DNA of 64,000 bases from Eledone cirrhosa (GCA_964016885.1 OZ024748.1:33150990-33214989), one strand, 5' to 3'. Positions 36,865 through 49,369 are shown, numbered from the stretch's first letter. A program made the numbers and translations. The notes: generated by a model not told the origin, from the sequence alone.

Positions 36865-37070
36865 AAACCCTATCAGTGCGAAATATGTGGGAAATATTTC
36901 ATTAGCAACAGTGAATATAATGAACACAAAATAACACACACTGGTGAAAATCTTTTTACACAGTGAAATATGTGGGAAATATTTTTTCTCTAACAGTTAC
37001 TTAGATACAAACACACAGAGGAAGGAAAGATTTTAACTGTGAAATATGAGACAACCTTCCTCTTACAAAT
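36862..37070 (+). pseudogene. Two relic zinc fingers after the stop codon
   Basis: The stop TAG at 36,862 stands where every other linker has GAG (TGE). In the same frame a fifteenth finger (CEICGKYF...EHKITH) follows intact up to a TGA at 36,964. A sixteenth finger is readable only after a frame change (EICGKYFFSNSYLD) and lacks its normal ending. The present 3' UTR therefore contains former coding sequence. Confidence 0.8.
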
Positions 37071-37850
37071 CTAAACTTATTTTCCACCAATATCAAATGT
37101 GATTACTTGGCAGTTTGATAGACTCCAAACATTGCTGGCCACTTTTACAAATATATTTTCATTTGAAGTTAAAATCTTTCTCTGATCTATTCTTGACTTT
37201 TTGAATTAATTTTAAATGTATGCCAGAAATTTCAGCCTTGGTTTGTCAGCACCAACATTCTCTGCTATAGTGTGTGTAATTAAGAGACTATGTAATGTCT
37301 TCTCTGCTATGTTAAATTTTAGAGGCTTACACCAACATTCCCTGTTGTAGTGTGTAATTAAAGGACCCTCTATCACCTGAGGTAATGCTGTGAGTGTCTA
37401 GGGTAACACCAATATTCTGTTATATTAATTGAAGGAGTAGTTTTACCTGATTTTCTTTTTCTTTCTGGCTCCCTTTTTTATTGATTTCATTGTTTTGTAA
37501 ACAATTTATTAATTTTTCATAATTAATTTTATGAAGTGTATTTATGTCCTAAATTTCATTCTATTTGTTGTTAATAAAAGAATTATATTTAAGGAATTTA
37601 TCAAGTCTGTAACTTCAACTTTTTGTTATTTTGCCATCTAAATCTGTTATTAGCACCATATGTAATATCATCTTGTAAGTAGTTTTAATACATCTAACAC
37701 CCATATAAATCAACCCCAATACATGACTGGTAATATATTTTATCAACTCTAGAATGTTGAATTAATTATTTGACCGTGGCAGGATTTGAACTGAGAATGT
37801 TAAGAACCAGCATTGCGCATCTCAAACAAGTATCATATAACCAACCTTCA
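37071..37850 (+). other. 3' UTR/intergenic, with candidate poly(A) signal
   Basis: AT-rich with no gene. A local duplication (CACCAACATTC...TGTAGTGTGTAATTA) lies at about 37,250-37,360. AATAAA at 37,573 is a plausible polyadenylation signal for the zinc-finger gene, 0.7 kb after its stop. Confidence 0.4.
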
Positions 37851-38195
37851 TAGGGAGAAACCCTTTGTCAACAGAGGAAGCAGCTCCCTAAACTTCTTCC
37901 AACCCATCCTTATTCTAGATACTATGGCCTCGGAGCACCCTCCTCCTTTGCTAATCTGATCACCTAGACATCGGAAGCTATCAACCACCTCTATAGATCC
38001 TACCTGCACTTGAAAAATATGTCCATCACTGCGACTCCTCCTGTCAAATTTCCCTGTACATCTACTGCATATGTAGTTGTCCCTACCTGTTAGTTTGCCT
38101 GCTATCCCACTACATCTCTTGTGTACCCAAGATCTGCATTGTGTACATTCTATAGAATTTATGCCAACTCCTTTTCTATCGAACATATATATATA
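37850..38195 (-). pseudogene. LINE C-terminal fragment (zinc knuckle plus post-RT region)
   Basis: The minus strand encodes RKGVGINSIECTQCRSWVHKRC, a PHD/RING-like Cys-His knuckle found after the reverse transcriptase in this LINE family, then VVDSFRCLGDQISKGGGCSE and RMGWKKFRELLPLL. The same order appears at 56,020-56,340 and 58,390-58,690. It is truncated on both sides, so only a fragment. Confidence 0.75.
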
Positions 38196-38249
38196 TAAGG
38201 TACATGGCTTGGTGGTTAGTGTTGTGCTTACAATTATAAGGTTGTGATA

Positions 38250-39020
38250 GCAAGGAAGAAATATAGAGGAGCAGTGGGGGTTTCTGAAAGATAACCTGCT
38301 GAAAGTGACGAGATCTGTGGATGGAACAAGGCCCCAGCGAGGAGTAGTAGATCCATGTGATGGTGGAATAGTAAGGTAGATGAAGTAATTAAAGCCAAAA
38401 GACAGCCATGGAAAAACAGAGGTAGCAGGTACCCCTAAGAAGAAGCTAGGTGGAAAATATACCGGGCAAGGAGAGAAGCAGAAAATGAAAAGTTTAAGTA
38501 TGTTTTAGAATGTGAGGACCAAAAATGAGGTGTCCAGGATTGTAAAGCAATGTGTCAAGGAAAACCATGATGTTATCGGGGAGAAATACATTCCTAGCAA
38601 CAATGGCTCCTCTTACCCTCACTGACACTGAAAAGAAAGCTGCTTGGAGATGTTATGAGGAGCTGATGAACAAGGAAAATACATGGGAGCTAAACAGCCT
38701 GCCCCATGTGTACCCAGCAGAAGGCCCAGCTGTAAGTAGCAGCCTAGTAAGTAAGGCAATTAAGAAGATATTAATGGGTAAAGCAGCTGGGCCATTGGGA
38801 GTAGTTGCTGAGATGTTGAAAGTATCTGGGACAGTGGGACACACCCTAACTACCCTTGTTGTAAACCAAGTAATGCAGTATCATCCCAGTGACTGGAATA
38901 ACATCATTATCAACTGTTACAAAGGAAAAGGAGATGCCCAAGAGAGAACTACAGAGGTATCAAGCTGATTGAGCAGGTTATGAAAGTTATAGAAAGAGCC
39001 ATTGCACAAGTTTCCTATCA
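38250..39020 (+). pseudogene. LINE fragment: pre-RT linker and start of reverse transcriptase
   Basis: Encodes the linker between endonuclease and RT, then KAIKKILMGKAAGPLGVVAEML and VVNQVMQ...NIIINCYKGKGDA, the first conserved blocks of a non-LTR reverse transcriptase. It lines up with 54,640-55,400 of the longer LINE. It breaks off at about 39,020 after IERAIAQ and appears to resume at about 39,612, with a different LINE fragment in between. Confidence 0.7.
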
Positions 39021-39611
39021 TTTGAAGGCTTAGATCTTTGATACTTACATCCTACCAGTTGTGTTATATGGTCTTGACTGTGGTAACTGGATGACAATGT
39101 CACTTGAGAAGCTCTCTACATTCCAGAACCACATCATGAGACTTATGACTGGCAAGTAGCTCAGCATCTGTATCAGTGAGCTGCTCAACATTACCAGACT
39201 TAGACCAATTACATCAATTGTCAAGTCAAGAGTACTCAAACTATACGGTCATATAAAAAGATCAACTGGTGGTGTGAGTAGGTTATGTCTGGAAGGAAGG
39301 TTGGCTGGTAAGAGAAGCAGAGGCTGACAGCCAAATCAATGGCTTGATAATGTCAACTTATGGACTGGACTTGACCTTTGCTCTTTAAACTCTGCTGTTG
39401 GTGATCAAAAGGTATTATATATTCCTGGAAGGAAGGTTGGCTGGTAAGAGAAGCAGAGGCCAGCAGCCAAATCAATGGCTTGATAATGTCAACTTATGGA
39501 CTGGATTTGATTTTTGCTCTTTAAACTCTGCCGTTGGTTATCGAACTTTGTGGAGAAAAATATCTCATGTTGATGCGCAGTCTGCAGCTGGTGGAGTTTA
39601 GCGTCGTAAGA
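39021..39611 (+). pseudogene. Nested C-terminal LINE fragment with internal tandem duplication
   Basis: Encodes YILPVVLYGLDCGNW and, farther on, KLYGHIKRSTGG and GRLAGKRSRG, then QPNQWLDNVNLWTG, typical of the region after the RT in another non-LTR family. A stop follows TGK. The stretch from about 39,289 is repeated from about 39,423 (offset ~134 bp) with few changes. It interrupts the LINE fragment that ends at 39,020. Confidence 0.6.
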
Positions 39612-39872
39612 ATTGCATAACTAATTATTGATTGTATACACCTAAATGGGATGCAGTTTGGATTTGTGCCAGGAAAAAGCACACCTGAGGCCCTCTTATT
39701 TGTGAAGCAAATGCAGAAGAAGTAACTGGGTAAAAGCAAGCCACTCTACTTAGCATTCGTGGGCCTAGAGAAAGTGTTTGACAGAGTCCCTCGACCCTTA
39801 ATTTGGTGGGACCCCAGAAAACAAGGGATAGATGAGTGGCTCGTAAGATCAGTATAAGTCATGTAAAGGGTG
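39612..39872 (+). pseudogene. LINE reverse-transcriptase fragment
   Basis: Reads MQFGFVPGKSTPEALLFVKQ, a stop, then KSKPLYLAFVGLEKVFDRVP and RKQGIDEWLVRS. This is RT block 2-3, homologous to 55,480-55,690. In the usual DLEKAFDRVP motif the catalytic Asp is replaced by Gly (VGLEKVFDRVP). It is probably the continuation of the fragment at 38,250-39,020. Confidence 0.75.
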
Positions 39873-39924
39873 GGGCACCACATCACTCTGCACACACACA
39901 CACCACATCATTACACCATTGGTC

Positions 39925-40095
39925 TTTCCAATTGATATAATCTACAATCTACCAGTTGTAACTCCTGGCAGATAGAGCAAGGTGAAATAAAGTGTCCTGC
40001 TGAAGGACTTAACACATCACCTAGTCTAGGAATTGAACTCAGAACCTCATGGTTGTCAATCCATCTCTCTTACCACTAAGCTTCATGTCTTATGT
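39925..40095 (-). mobile_element. tRNA-derived SINE (second type), minus strand
   Basis: On the minus strand it starts GCTTAGTGGTAAGAGAG (A-box-like), has GAGTTCAATTCCTAG (B-box-like), and continues with a SINE body (GTCCTTCAGCAGGACACTTT). The related plus-strand copy at 40,220 shares the tRNA-like head and the body order. Confidence 0.65.
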
Positions 40096-40219
40096 TTTAG
40101 TGATAGTGGACAGTGAATGATGATGATGGTCATTTTATTTTATAGATTGACCAGTTGATCATCTCAATGGTGTATTATTGCCTTTGTTTCCACAGGGTCC
40201 CTTGAAGTCATGAGTAAAA

Positions 40220-40375
40220 GGTAATAGAGTATTGGTTAGGGTGTTGACTCGATGATAAACTTGTGAGTTCAATTCCTGGGCTTGGCAGCATGTTCTGTTG
40301 TACAATAAAACATTTTATTTCATGTTGCTTCAGTTCAATCAGCTGGAAAAAAAAAGAGTTGTGACACTCTAGTTC
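40220..40375 (+). mobile_element. tRNA-derived SINE (second type)
   Basis: The head ATTGGTTAGGGTGTTGACTC, B-box GAGTTCAATTCCTGG (40,265-40,279) and body AAAACATTTTATTTCATGTT, GCTTCAGTTCAATCAGCTGG match a SINE common in cephalopods. It is diverged, and I could not define a target duplication. Confidence 0.65.
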
Positions 40376-40499
40376 TAAGTTATTTCAGCCTTTGACTTTC
40401 CTTTGGACAACATCTTATAGTCTATATATATCGTGTGTACTGAATATATATATAGTGATAACATGGTATGTATAGCTCTTTAGTTCTTAGTCCAGACTG

Positions 40500-41000
40500 T
40501 TCCACCAGGAATATATGACAACTAATTGTCTCCATTGATTTCAGTTGGTGACAGCTTGTTGACATCCATGCCAGCTGATGTTGATAGTTTGTGGGTCATT
40601 TTGGAATGTGTTCCACCAGGTCATCTGCCTCTTTTCCACTTGCCTTTAAGGGGAATCCATGTCATCGCTGTTTTGGACAGGAGGTGCAGAATGTGACCTG
40701 CAAAATGGAACCAACATTCCATGATGATCTCCTGCAGTGTATGTGACCCTGCTTTCCACAGGATCTCTCCAGCTGACCTTTAGAATCCTATGCAGGCTCC
40801 TTTGATGGAAAGTTTTTAGAGACCAATCCATCTTCACAGTGCGTTTCCATGTTTCACAGTCATAGATGGCGATGGGCAGTACAATACTAGTGTACAAGCA
40901 GAGTTTAAAATACATGCTGATAGCTCTGTTTGACCAGATGGAGTGCATCCATTGGAACACCGCAGTCATCTTTTTAACCTGCAGTTGATGTTCAGCTCAA
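40500..41000 (-). pseudogene. LINE C-terminal fragment of another family
   Basis: The minus strand encodes VFQWMHSIWSNRAIS, KLCLYTSIVLPIAIYDCETW and FHQRSLHRILKVSWRD, the region following the RT in many RTE/Jockey-like LINEs. It then decays. No RT domain remains. Confidence 0.7.
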
Positions 41001-41339
41001 TGTTGCCACTGTTGCTCAGAATACTGCCCAGTATATATAGTGTATATATTAGTTGTGAAGACACTGGCACCAAATAGTATCAGCCTTTGACCTCCCTTTG
41101 GATAACATAATATATTTTATGTATAGAATAGATACTACCGTACTTACTGGCGTTGAATACACTACTTTTTTCTTAAAATAAGTTGCAAAAATCTACCATA
41201 CGTCCTGGAGGCCGAAGGTTTATTTTTTATTTTCAAATTTTAGGTTGTCAAAATTAGGGTGCGTTTTCGTGGATGGGAAATACGGTATATATATATATGT
41301 ATTTTGTATATATATAGACTGTATAGTGCATATATACAT

Positions 41340-41590
41340 ATATATATATGATAAATTTTGGTGATAGAAAGGGCATCCAGCTATCGAAAACCTGCTAAAA
41401 AAAGGGTTGTGCGCACCCTTCTGCTGTATAAAGGACATGACAATCACTTTAGTATTAGTGCCACAAAAAATACACCCAGTAGGTGTGACCATATGTAACT
41501 GAAAGGACCCCAACCCCACCTTGGTCTTTGAAGACAACCTGTCTAACCCTTGCTAGCAGGGAAATTGGACATTAAATGATGATGAGCTGT
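41340..41590 (+). mobile_element. LINE 3' tail
   Basis: Contains AAAGGGCATCCAGCTATCGA, AATACACCCAGTAGG, CTAACCCTTGCTAGCAGGGA and ACATTAAATGATGATGA, in the order of the other LINE tails. A close relative lies at 50,945-51,140. No coding part is attached. Confidence 0.7.
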
Positions 41591-42238
41591 GACATCACTG
41601 AGGTCAAGCTGTTTCAGCCATTACTTTGGACAGCATTATATATGGTCTATATATATTAGACAATATTAAATATCGTGTATATAGAAGTTTTGACAACATT
41701 ATATATACATATGTACAAACACACTGACAAACATGTATATTCGGCTTAAGAGTTCATAGGCTGACCAAGTTACTCTCATGGAATGAGACAATGTATACAC
41801 ACAAATATATGCTTATATATATATATATGTATACAAACATATATATTTTATAGTCAAGTCATACAACGTATTGCAATATCATGTTTTCAATTCTCAGTCA
41901 AGGAGGTACATTGTATCCTTAACCAAGACACATCATTCCACATGTCTCTAATCTCCACAGCTGAAAAAGACAAGTAGCAGCTTTAGTTGGAGGTTTAGCA
42001 TTTCTGTGTCCTCACACTGCTGATTTCCTTCTCAAAATTAGAAAGACAGCAGCCCACTTGAGGAAGGAGTCCCATGAGGTTGGGGTCTCTGGCTATCCTC
42101 TGCAGTAACACCCTTGTCATTTTGTCTGTAGGGTGGGGCTGAATCACAGCTCATACTGCAACATAGTGTCTGTCGCTCTCCCTCTCTCCCATTATTTTCG
42201 TTGCTAGATACGTTTTCGTTTTTCTTCTTTACATTTCC
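41591..42238 (+). repeat. Dispersed duplicated module, copy 1
   Basis: Homologous to 53,160-53,690 and 57,140-58,090. Shared blocks include ACATATGTACAAACACACTG, GACACATCATTCCACATGTC, TCCACAGCTGAAAAAGACAA and AGACAGCAGCCCACTTGAGG. Open frames on either strand are not conserved between the copies, so it is probably non-coding. Confidence 0.7.
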
Positions 42239-42239
42239 A

Positions 42240-42415
42240 TGGATTGGCAGTATCAGTAGAGGGTCGGATGCCATGCTTTGCAGCAAAGAGTTACAACCCT
42301 TTATGGTCTGAGTTCAAACCCTGCTGAGGTTAACTTTGCATTTCATCCTTACAAGGTCGATAAAATCAGTAATACACTGGGATAATTGCTGGCCTTGTAC
42401 CAAAAGCATAAAAAA
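42240..42415 (+). mobile_element. tRNA-derived SINE (main type)
   Basis: Head GGATTGGCAGTATCAGTAGA, GGTCGGATGCCATGC, B-box GAGTTCAAACCC, then the body CATTTCATCCTTACAAGGTC, ACACTGGGATAATTGCTGGC and a short tail. This is the SINE typical of cephalopod genomes. Confidence 0.85.
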
Positions 42416-42620
42416 TTATTTTCGTTGCTTGATTCGTTTTCATTTTTCTTTACATTTCCATTTCTTAAATATTTTTTTTACTTTTAAAAATGTGTTTTGT
42501 TTTAATATGAACAGTCATGCAAAATTCATAATGTTATTTATACAAATCTGAATAAATTACTAGCATATTGATTAAACGTGTGAATTAATATAATGGAAGT
42601 TATTCTAATTCTCCCTTGAT
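42416..42620 (+). repeat. Zinc-finger upstream block, copy
   Basis: The TGTTTTGTTTTAATATGAAC, AATGTTATTTATACAAATCT, GAATAAAT and TTGATTAAACGTGTGAATTA blocks recur before both zinc-finger pseudogenes (44,140-44,590 and 47,450-47,660) and partly at 53,690-53,775. Here it is followed by no complete finger array. Confidence 0.65.
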
Positions 42621-42756
42621 AATGGGTTTTTAAACTTGAAAATATTTGGGATTATTTAATTTGCTAAGGTAAAGATTCTATTGTTATCTTGGAAATTTTA
42701 ATTTTTTAGTGCATTGTATGGTTTTCAAAATTATTTAAATTTGTGTTTCATATATA

Positions 42757-42757
42757 C

Positions 42758-42811
<54 letters not shown>
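42757..42811. repeat. (TA)n microsatellite
   Basis: About 27 uninterrupted TA dinucleotides. Confidence 0.95.
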
Positions 42812-42813
<2 letters not shown>

Positions 42814-42814
42814 T

Positions 42815-43060
42815 CCTCTATCAATTGGAAGAAATAAACTGCCATATATCAAAGATTACCACAATAACTAGGGAGCCGAGGGCAAGATACGCTGGACATT
42901 CCTACCAATGAATGGATGACCTGATAAGCTGGCTCCTGTGGTGGATACCTAAGCATAGTAAAACCCTAATGAGATGACTGAAAATGACCTACATAGATCA
43001 GATGTCTAGGGATGTTCAAGTAGGGATTAATGATCTCATGAATGCCACAAAATAATAATA
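42815..43060 (+). pseudogene. LINE extreme C-terminal fragment
   Basis: Homologous to 49,370-49,625 (ATACGCTGGACATT...TGGATACCTAAGCATAGTAA...TACATAGATCAGATGTC). It decodes to the GHSYQ...WWIPKHSKTL...TYIDQM pattern that ends many non-LTR ORFs, and contains stops. It sits just before a decayed finger in both places. Confidence 0.6.
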
Positions 43061-43067
43061 TATATTA

Positions 43068-43150
43068 ATGAACATTTATTATGGTGAAATATGTTGGAAA
43101 TTATTCTTAGAGGTTTTGTATTGTAATCTACAAATAGACCCTGTAGAAAG
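43068..43150 (+). pseudogene. Decayed C2H2 finger
   Basis: TATTATGGTGAAATATGTTG reads YYGEICWKLF in place of [10 protein letters not shown], followed by VLYCNLQIDPVES in place of the helix, His pair and linker. The counterpart at 50,105-50,190 shows the same decay, so both derive from one already dead copy. Confidence 0.6.
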
Positions 43151-43211
43151 TTCTACTTCATATTTGTCATTAAGGTTTCTTATAGAGACACAATCTTATT
43201 TTATTGCTGAG

Positions 43212-43410
43212 GGTGGTGGATTGGTAGAATTAGTAGAGCATCAAACAACATGCTTTGTGTCATATAGTTACAGCCCTTTATGTTCTTAGTTTAAATCCTG
43301 CCAAGGTCAACTTACAGGGTAGATGAAATAAAGTACCAGTAATGTACTGAGGGTTCCTTTCCCCTTTCCTTCAAATATCCAGCCTTGTGTCAAAAGTAGA
43401 AGCAATTATT
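43212..43410 (+). mobile_element. tRNA-derived SINE (main type), diverged
   Basis: GGTGGATTGGTAGAATTAGT, AGTTTAAATCCTGCCAAGGT (B-box region) and ATCCAGCCTTGTGTCAAAAG mark the SINE. Its orthologue by duplication is at 50,254-50,450. Confidence 0.75.
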
Positions 43411-43429
43411 TAATGTCTATGTATGTAAC

Positions 43430-44135
43430 AATGGATATAATGCTTTCTGCCATATTTGTTCTGGTTCTCTGCTCTCTGAGTTTAAACCCTGCTGTGGTCA
43501 ACTTTGTCTTTTGTCCATTCAAGCTTGACAAAAAACAATACCAGTCTATCACTGGGGTCTGTTCTTCCCCTCTATATTTCTTTCTCCTTCTCTGGAAGAA
43601 ATCAACTGTTCAAACCTGGAGAGTAAAGGGCTCCACCAATCTTCAAATGCCCACAGTGACACCCTTATGACTACATCAGTTCAACAGACAAAATAAAAGA
43701 TTTATGTGCTTATTTTATAATACCTAACTGGTTTATGTTTATATATGTGACAAAATATCAACATTATGTGAAAATAAAAACAAATTTTTAACTTTAACCC
43801 TTTAGTATTCACAGTATTCTATATATACTATTATATTTTCATGGTAAATACTTTATCTCACATAATATCGAATCTATGAGATTTTGAGAACAATACCATA
43901 ACATCAGTTTGAGTGACCATTTCAACAGAAAAAGGTAGAGAATTCTGGCCGGTTTGAACATTAAAGGGTTAATATTTGTTTGATGGTACTTTCATCACAG
44001 TTAATATTATGACTTTGTTTAGAAATAATTCATATTTAAAAATACTTTAAATATGTGGAGTTGATGTTGCAATGGGTGCCTCTGGTTATTCTCCGTGGTA
44101 ACACCTTTGCCATTTTGTCTGTAGGAATATAAACA
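43430..44135 (+). repeat. Zinc-finger cluster module, copy A
   Basis: Begins with a partial SINE (GAGTTTAAACCCTGCTGTGG) and continues with GGAAGAAATCAACTGTTCAA, GGGCTCCACCAATCTTC, TAACTGGTTTATGTTTATAT and GATGGTACTTTCATCACAG. The same order recurs at 46,592-47,160 and 50,480-50,940, with about 5-10 percent differences. No gene is visible in it. Confidence 0.8.
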
Positions 44136-44139
44136 GTTT

Positions 44140-44793
44140 TGTAACATTAATAATGTTATTTATACAAATCTGAATAAATTGCTAGCCTATTGATTGAACA
44201 TGTGAATTGGCGTAACGGAAGTTGTTTCTGAATGTATTAAATTATGTAGGCGACTTTTAAGTTATGTCACCGCTGTCAACTAGACAGTGAAAAGTTATCT
44301 ACAATGGCTCCATCGTTACAACTTATATCCACATTTATGTTTAACAAAATACTTTACATTTCCATTTTTTTAATATTTTATTACCTTTAATAATGTGTTT
44401 TGTTTTAATATGAACAGCTATGTAAAATTAATAATGTTATTTATACAAATCTGAATAAAAAACTAACATATTGATTGAACGTGTGAAGTAATATAACTGA
44501 AGTTGTTTCTGAATGTATTAAATTATGTAGGGGACTTTTAAGTCATGTCACCAGTGTCAACTAGACAGTGAAAATTTACCATTTATATCAGCTCCATTGT
44601 AATAACTTAAACCTAATCTAATTTTATCTTTTATGGTGATTTTTTTCATATTAAGGTGAACGTTAATGTTTGTAAATAACATAACGTGACTTATTTACCT
44701 TATAGTTGTTGTTTTATCACCTGTATTATTAAATATTTCATTTCATCACAAACAAGCCCCAACATCGTGAAGTGGTTGTTCAACATTTTACAG
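44140..44793 (+). promoter_or_regulatory. Upstream block (duplicated in place) and intron end of zinc-finger pseudogene 2
   Basis: Two diverged copies of a ~165-bp block (44,145-44,310 and 44,425-44,590) share TTATTTATACAAATCTGAAT, GAATGTATTAAATTATGTAG and CAACTAGACAGTGAAAA. After it, ATTTTACAG followed by GACAGG at 44,785-44,799 mirrors the splice acceptor of the intact gene. It is a possible promoter or first-exon region; direct motif evidence is thin. Confidence 0.45.
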
Positions 44794-45474
44794 GACAGGA
44801 AAATATTATTTTAATCAGAAATCAGTGAACATTTAGTTTTTACTAACTTTTCTTGACTTTATATTTGGTCTTGAAAACTAAAGTACGTATTATTTCGTTT
44901 TCCATCACAACACAAACATTGTGAACTTTTCTATCTGAAGTGAAACATCTTGATTTATTATAACACTTACACACATATTTCTACACACACATCTATTTAT
45001 TTCTCTCTCTCATACGTACACACTGTATGTCTGTATATATATATGTGTATATATTAACCTTCATATTTTGAAATTATGGATATTAATCCTCTTGTCACCT
45101 GAACTGTCCTCAATAACAAGAACCTTAACTATAGAAGACTTATTCGTCTATTTTATGAGCTGAGGATTTTATTGTGATTAGAGCTTCTCTCACTTTAACA
45201 AAAATAATAGTGGAATACTCCACAAGAATCATATATAAATATATATATATACATACATATAAGCACTTGCCTTTTCTTCATCCAAGATCAGTCTTATGCT
45301 GTCATATGTCTTATTACTTGTACCAACTAAATGTTACATTACAACTTTGTAGAAGAAGAAAGCGGAGTTCTGCAGTCTTTTATGGACCCTTTGTATATTA
45401 GACTACATAGCATCATATTAATGTATCAGTAGAAGTGGTGGGAATCCTTTATGTAAAGATCTTTGGCTAGAAAT

Positions 45475-45984
<510 letters not shown>

Positions 45985-46064
45985 ACCCCATCACTGTGAA
46001 ATGTGAAACGCACAAATATACAGACACACTCTGGAAGGAAGAATATACAATGTGAAGCTTGAAA

Positions 46065-46590
46065 AATCCTTATCTTATACTTATCATCATCATTATCACT
46101 GTTTTACATCCATTCTTCCATAAGGTAGACAGGTTGTCCTGTTGTGGGCAATGCCAGGTCGGGTGACCTTGTCTTGCTCATATGGGAACTGATTTTGGCT
46201 TGATTTCTACAGCTTGATGTCCTTCCTAACACAAAACCTCATTTACTGTGAGTACTAGGTGCTTTTTTTACCATGGTGTCTACACAGCCACTTTACAATG
46301 TGGGCTGGGTGATTTTTTGTCAACCACTTTGCAGTGGGTGGGGATGGGGACATATTTGTCTATATGCTTCAGATTCGGCTTGTAGCCGTGTGAAGTCGGG
46401 TCTTCTGTATTACGTATGATGCCAGAGGGCACCGTCCTGCGCCATCACCTTTGAGAGGTGCAATTGGGCAAGGTCAGCTTTTATCACCTCATCCCGGGTC
46501 TTCCTGGATCTCCCCACTCCATGGCATCCAGCGACCTTTAGTGCTCTGCACCTTTTAATGCAGCTGTCATCCTTCATACGCATCTATCTT
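46065..46590 (-). mobile_element. LINE 3' end with C-terminal coding remnant, minus strand
   Basis: The minus strand encodes RMKDDSCIKRCRALKVAG, GVGRSRKTRDEVIKADLAQL and a WHHT ending, followed by the 3' tail. The tail contains two ~48-bp repeats (GTGGTTGACAAAAAATCACC..., GTGGCTGTGTAGACACCATG...), then TGTGTTAGGAAGGACATC and a (GATGAT) end at 46,080. It interrupts the space between two zinc-finger modules. Confidence 0.75.
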
Positions 46591-46591
46591 C

Positions 46592-47160
46592 CCCTCTATA
46601 TTACTTTCTCCTTCTCTGGAAGAAATCAACTGTTCAAACCTGGAGAGTGAAGGGCTCCACCAAACTTCAAATGGCCACAGTGACACCCTATGACTACATC
46701 AGTTCAACAGACAAAATGAAAGATTTATATGTTTATTTTATAATACCTAACTGGTTTATGTTTATATTTGTGACAAAATATCCACATTAATGTGAAAATA
46801 AAAACAATTTTATAACTTTAACCCTTTAGTATTCACAGTATTCTATATATACTATTATATTTTAATGGTAAATGCTTTATCTCACATAATATCGAATCTA
46901 TGAGATTTTGAAAGTATTTATTTTGAGAACAATACCATAACATCAGTTTGAGTGACCAGTTTCAACAGAAAAAGGTAGAGAATTCTGGCCGGTTTGAATA
47001 TTAAAGGGTTAATATTTGTTGGATGGTACTTTCATCACAGTTAATATTATGACTTTGTTTAGAAATAATTCATATTTAAAAATACTTTAAATATGTGGAG
47101 TGGATGTTGCAGTGGGTATCTCTGGTTATTCTCCGTGGTAACACCTTTGCCATTTTTCTG
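46592..47160 (+). repeat. Zinc-finger cluster module, copy B
   Basis: Matches 43,568-44,130 almost throughout (offset about 3.03 kb), starting at CCCCTCTATATTACTTTCTC and ending at CTCCGTGGTAACACCTTTGC. It lacks the 5' partial SINE because the LINE end at 46,590 lies there. Confidence 0.8.
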
Positions 47161-47217
47161 TAGGGTGGGGCTGAGTTACAGCTCACACAGGAGTATAGTC
47201 TGTCCCTCTCCCATTAG

Positions 47218-47400
47218 GTGGATTGGCAGTATGAGTAGAGGGTCGGACGCCATGCTTTGCAGCATAGAGTCACGTCCCTTTACGGTCTGAGTCCAAATCC
47301 TGCCGAGATTAACTTTGCCTTTCATCTTTACTGGGTTTAACTTGGATGAAACTGCCTTTCATCCAATTGCTGGCCTTGTGCCACAAATAGAAACAATTGT
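47218..47400 (+). mobile_element. tRNA-derived SINE (main type)
   Basis: GGTGGATTGGCAGTATGAGT, GGTCGGACGCCATGC, GAGTCCAAATCCTGCCGAG and GCTGGCCTTGTGCCACAAAT. The body contains a small duplication around GCCTTTCATC. Confidence 0.85.
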
Positions 47401-47449
47401 TTTAGTTGCTTCATTCGTTTTCATTTTTCGTTCTTTACATTTCTAGTTT

Positions 47450-47856
47450 ATTACCTTTAATAATGTGTTTTGTTTTAATATAAACAGTTATGTAACATTA
47501 ATAATGTTATTTATACAAATCTGAATAAATTGTTAGCGCATTGATTGAACGTGTAAATTAATATAACTGAAGTTGTTTCTGAACGTATTAAATTATGTAG
47601 GGAACTTTTAAGTCATGACACCGGTATCAACTAGACAGTGAAATATTACCATTTATATCTTCTCCATTGTTACAACTTAAACCTCATCTAATTTTATCTT
47701 TTATGGTGATTATTTCATATTAAGGTGAACGTTAATGTTTATAAATAACATAACGTGACTTATTTACCTTATAGTTGTTGTTTTATCACCCGTATTATTA
47801 AATATTTCATTTCATCTCAAACAAGCCCCAACATCGTGAAGTGGTTGTTCAACAGG
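47450..47856 (+). promoter_or_regulatory. Upstream block and intron end of zinc-finger pseudogene 3
   Basis: One copy of the upstream block (TTATTTATACAAATCTGAAT, GTATTAAATTATGTAGGGAA, CAACTAGACAGTGAAATATT), then TCAACAG followed by GACAGG at 47,850-47,862. Compared with pseudogene 2, seven bases of the ATTTTAC stretch before the acceptor are missing. Confidence 0.4.
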
Positions 47857-48553
47857 ACAGGAAAATATTATTTTAATCAGAAATCAGTGAACATTTAGTT
47901 TTTACTAACTTTTCTTGACTTTATATTTGGTCTTGAAAACTAAAGTACGTATTATTTCGTTTTCCACCACAACACAAACATTGTGTACTTTTCTACCATC
48001 TGAAATGAAATATCTTGATTTATTACAACACTTACACACACACACGTCTATTTATTTATTTCCCTCATACGTACACACTGTATGTCTGTATATATATGTA
48101 TAAATATTAAACTGTATATATATGTATATATAATAAACTTCGTCTTTTGAAATTATGGATATTAATTCTCTTGTCACCTGAACTGTCCTCAATAACAAGA
48201 ACCTTAACTATAGAACACTTATTCGTCTGTTTTATGAGCTGAGGATTTTATTGTGAATAGGGCTTCTCTCACTTTAACAAAAATAATAGTGGAATATTCC
48301 ACAAGAATCATATATAAATATATATAAGCACTTGACTTTTCTTCACCCAAGATCAGTCTTACGCTGTCATGTCTTATTACTTGTATCAACTAAATGCTAC
48401 ATTACAACTTTGTAGAAGAAGAAAGCGGAGTTCTGCAGTCTTTTATGGACACTGTATATTAGACTACATGGCATACATTAACGATATCTACATATGTTAA
48501 TGTATAAGTAACAGTGTTGAGAATCCTTTATGTAAAGATCACTAGCTAGAAAT

Positions 48554-49237
<684 letters not shown>

Positions 49238-49369
49238 AATAGGAAACACACAAATATACAGAGACACTCTGGATTGAAGAAGATAAAATGTGAAGGTTGA
49301 GAGATCCTTCTCTTATACATCTCAACACACGTCTGTGTTTTTTTAAATATATATATATTACTCATTCAA

